Part shown: piece by piece, positions 4,669 through 5,443 of the stretch | Numbering within the stretch: position 1 is the stretch's first letter | Layout of the letters: each line of letters opens with the position of its first letter | NCBI GenBank assembly: GCA_028293005.1 | Contig: JAQGLH010000302.1 | Span: forward strand, 1 to 5,443 | Direction: 5' to 3' | Length of the DNA: 5,443 nucleotides | Source of the DNA: Alphaproteobacteria bacterium | Lineage (GTDB): Bacteria > Pseudomonadota > Alphaproteobacteria > Sphingomonadales > Sphingomonadaceae | The notes under the pieces: generated by a model | Told to the model about the DNA's origin: nothing | What the model saw: only the letters and a program-made list of their open reading frames with translations | Database searches by the model: none | Position numbers and translations under genes: made by a program

Positions 4669-5443
4669 ATCGACGCCACCAGCAAGGATCGGGACCTGCT
4701 CGGTCTGCCGCTGCCCAGGCTGCAGGCCGCGAAGCTCGGCGGCGAGAAGCTGCTTCACTATCGCGAAGCGGGGCCTGCGGACGCGCCCGCGATCCTGTTC
4801 CTGCACGGGCTAGGCTCGAACTCGAACAATTTCCGCGCGCAGCTCGCCGGGCTCTCGGACAGCTTCCGGGTGATCGCCTGGGATGCGCCCGGAATAGGCG
4901 GCAGCACGCTTTCGCCGCAGCAAGATCCCGGTAGCGATTATTATGTCGATGTCATCCGTCGCTTTGGCGAGAGCCTCGCGATCGGGCGTTTCCATCTGGT
5001 CGGAAGCTCATGGGGAAGCGTGATCGCCGCATGCTTCGCGGTCAGGCATCCCGAGCTGCTGTTGAGCCTCACCCTGCTCTCGCCCAACCGCTCTATGGGC
5101 GAACTGCAGGGCGCCGAGCGCGAGGCGGCGCTGCAGCAATGGCTCAGCCCCGGCCGGGTGATTGGCGCACCGCCGGACGTGCTCGCAGGGATGCTGACCG
5201 GACCGAACAGCAGCGACCGTGTCCGCTTCCTCGCCGGCTCGTTGCTCGATGCCGCGTCGCTGGCGGGTTTCGAGAATGCGGTGCAGATGATGTTCAACAC
5301 CAACACGCTCGAGGTTGCGAAGCATATCGCCGTGCCGACGCTGATCATAACCGGATCGGCCGACCAGCTCGCGCCCAAGGAGCAGCATGGCGAGCCGATC
5401 CACGCGCTGATCCGCAACAGCCGCATCGAGGTGATCGACGGCA
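4669..5443 (+). CDS. Alpha/beta hydrolase, partial at the right edge, no canonical start codon
   Basis: The frame stays open from the stop codon at 4632 to the window end. Counting the ATC at 4669 as residue 1, the marks are AILFLHGLGSNSNNF (oxyanion-hole HG at 46-47), VIAWDAPGIGGST, the nucleophile elbow GSSWG with S114, and ITGSADQLAP with the likely acid D232; the catalytic His lies beyond the edge. A variable cap region lies between the elbow and the acid, as in esterase, C-C hydrolase (meta-cleavage) or haloperoxidase-like members, so the reaction is undecided. There is no ATG, GTG or TTG between 4633 and the GTG at 4870, inside the conserved core. Possible explanations are a rare start (ATC 4669 or CTG 4696), readthrough of the upstream TGA, a lost start or a sequence error. 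It lies 36 bp after the flavin monooxygenase. The start coordinate is provisional. Confidence 0.75.
   Translation, partial: MDATSKDRDLLGLPLPRLQAAKLGGEKLLHYREAGPADAPAILFLHGLGSNSNNFRAQLAGLSDSFRVIAWDAPGIGGSTLSPQQDPGSDYYVDVIRRFGESLAIGRFHLVGSSWGSVIAACFAVRHPELLLSLTLLSPNRSMGELQGAEREAALQQWLSPGRVIGAPPDVLAGMLTGPNSSDRVRFLAGSLLDAASLAGFENAVQMMFNTNTLEVAKHIAVPTLIITGSADQLAPKEQHGEPIHALIRNSRIEVIDG

Noticed and set aside
4367..4813. 148-codon plus-strand frame bridging the monooxygenase end and the hydrolase start
   Set aside because: It is in a different frame from both genes and its translation is Arg/Ser/Pro-rich with no domain. A frameshift from it into the hydrolase would explain the missing start but needs a base change I cannot see.

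Overview
The window reads as chromosomal DNA of a GC-rich alphaproteobacterium, most likely a sphingomonad (Sphingomonadaceae). This rests on the strong G/C bias at third codon positions, a small DUF6894-type protein, a palindromic intergenic repeat of the kind scattered through these genomes, and an aromatic-catabolism gene complement. The assignment is inference; there is no rRNA or other phylogenetic marker here.

Layout. Positions 1-610 (minus strand) hold the N-terminal half of a Rieske-type ring-hydroxylating oxygenase large subunit, cut by the left edge. A 267-bp divergent intergenic region follows, with two repeat-like palindromes and a strong GC hairpin. Next is an AcuI/YhdH-family NADPH-dependent reductase (878-1870, plus). 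Convergent to it is a two-gene minus-strand island: a His/Asp/Arg-repeat small protein (2440-2141), then a DUF6894-like protein (2133-1909). Divergent from the island is a beta-hydroxyacid dehydrogenase-family protein (2535-3377, plus). After a 235-bp spacer with a candidate promoter and an operator-like inverted repeat come a luciferase-like flavin-dependent monooxygenase (3613-4632, plus) and, 36 bp later, an alpha/beta hydrolase that runs off the right edge.

How the genes may work together. A Rieske oxygenase, an enoyl/acryloyl-CoA-type reductase, a hydroxyacid dehydrogenase, a flavin monooxygenase and an alpha/beta hydrolase are the kinds of enzymes that assemble into catabolic clusters for aromatic or other recalcitrant compounds. 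The genes are not one operon: directions change three times, and no substrate can be read from the sequence. The oxygenase resembles the anthranilate (AndAc) / salicylate 5-hydroxylase (NagG) type, and its small subunit and electron-transfer partners would lie outside the window.

The most unusual point is the hydrolase. It has clear alpha/beta-hydrolase motifs but no ATG, GTG or TTG codon between the preceding in-frame stop and the conserved core. An ATC codon sits at good spacing after a Shine-Dalgarno-like GAGAAGG. I see no defence system, mobile element, CRISPR array or RNA gene.
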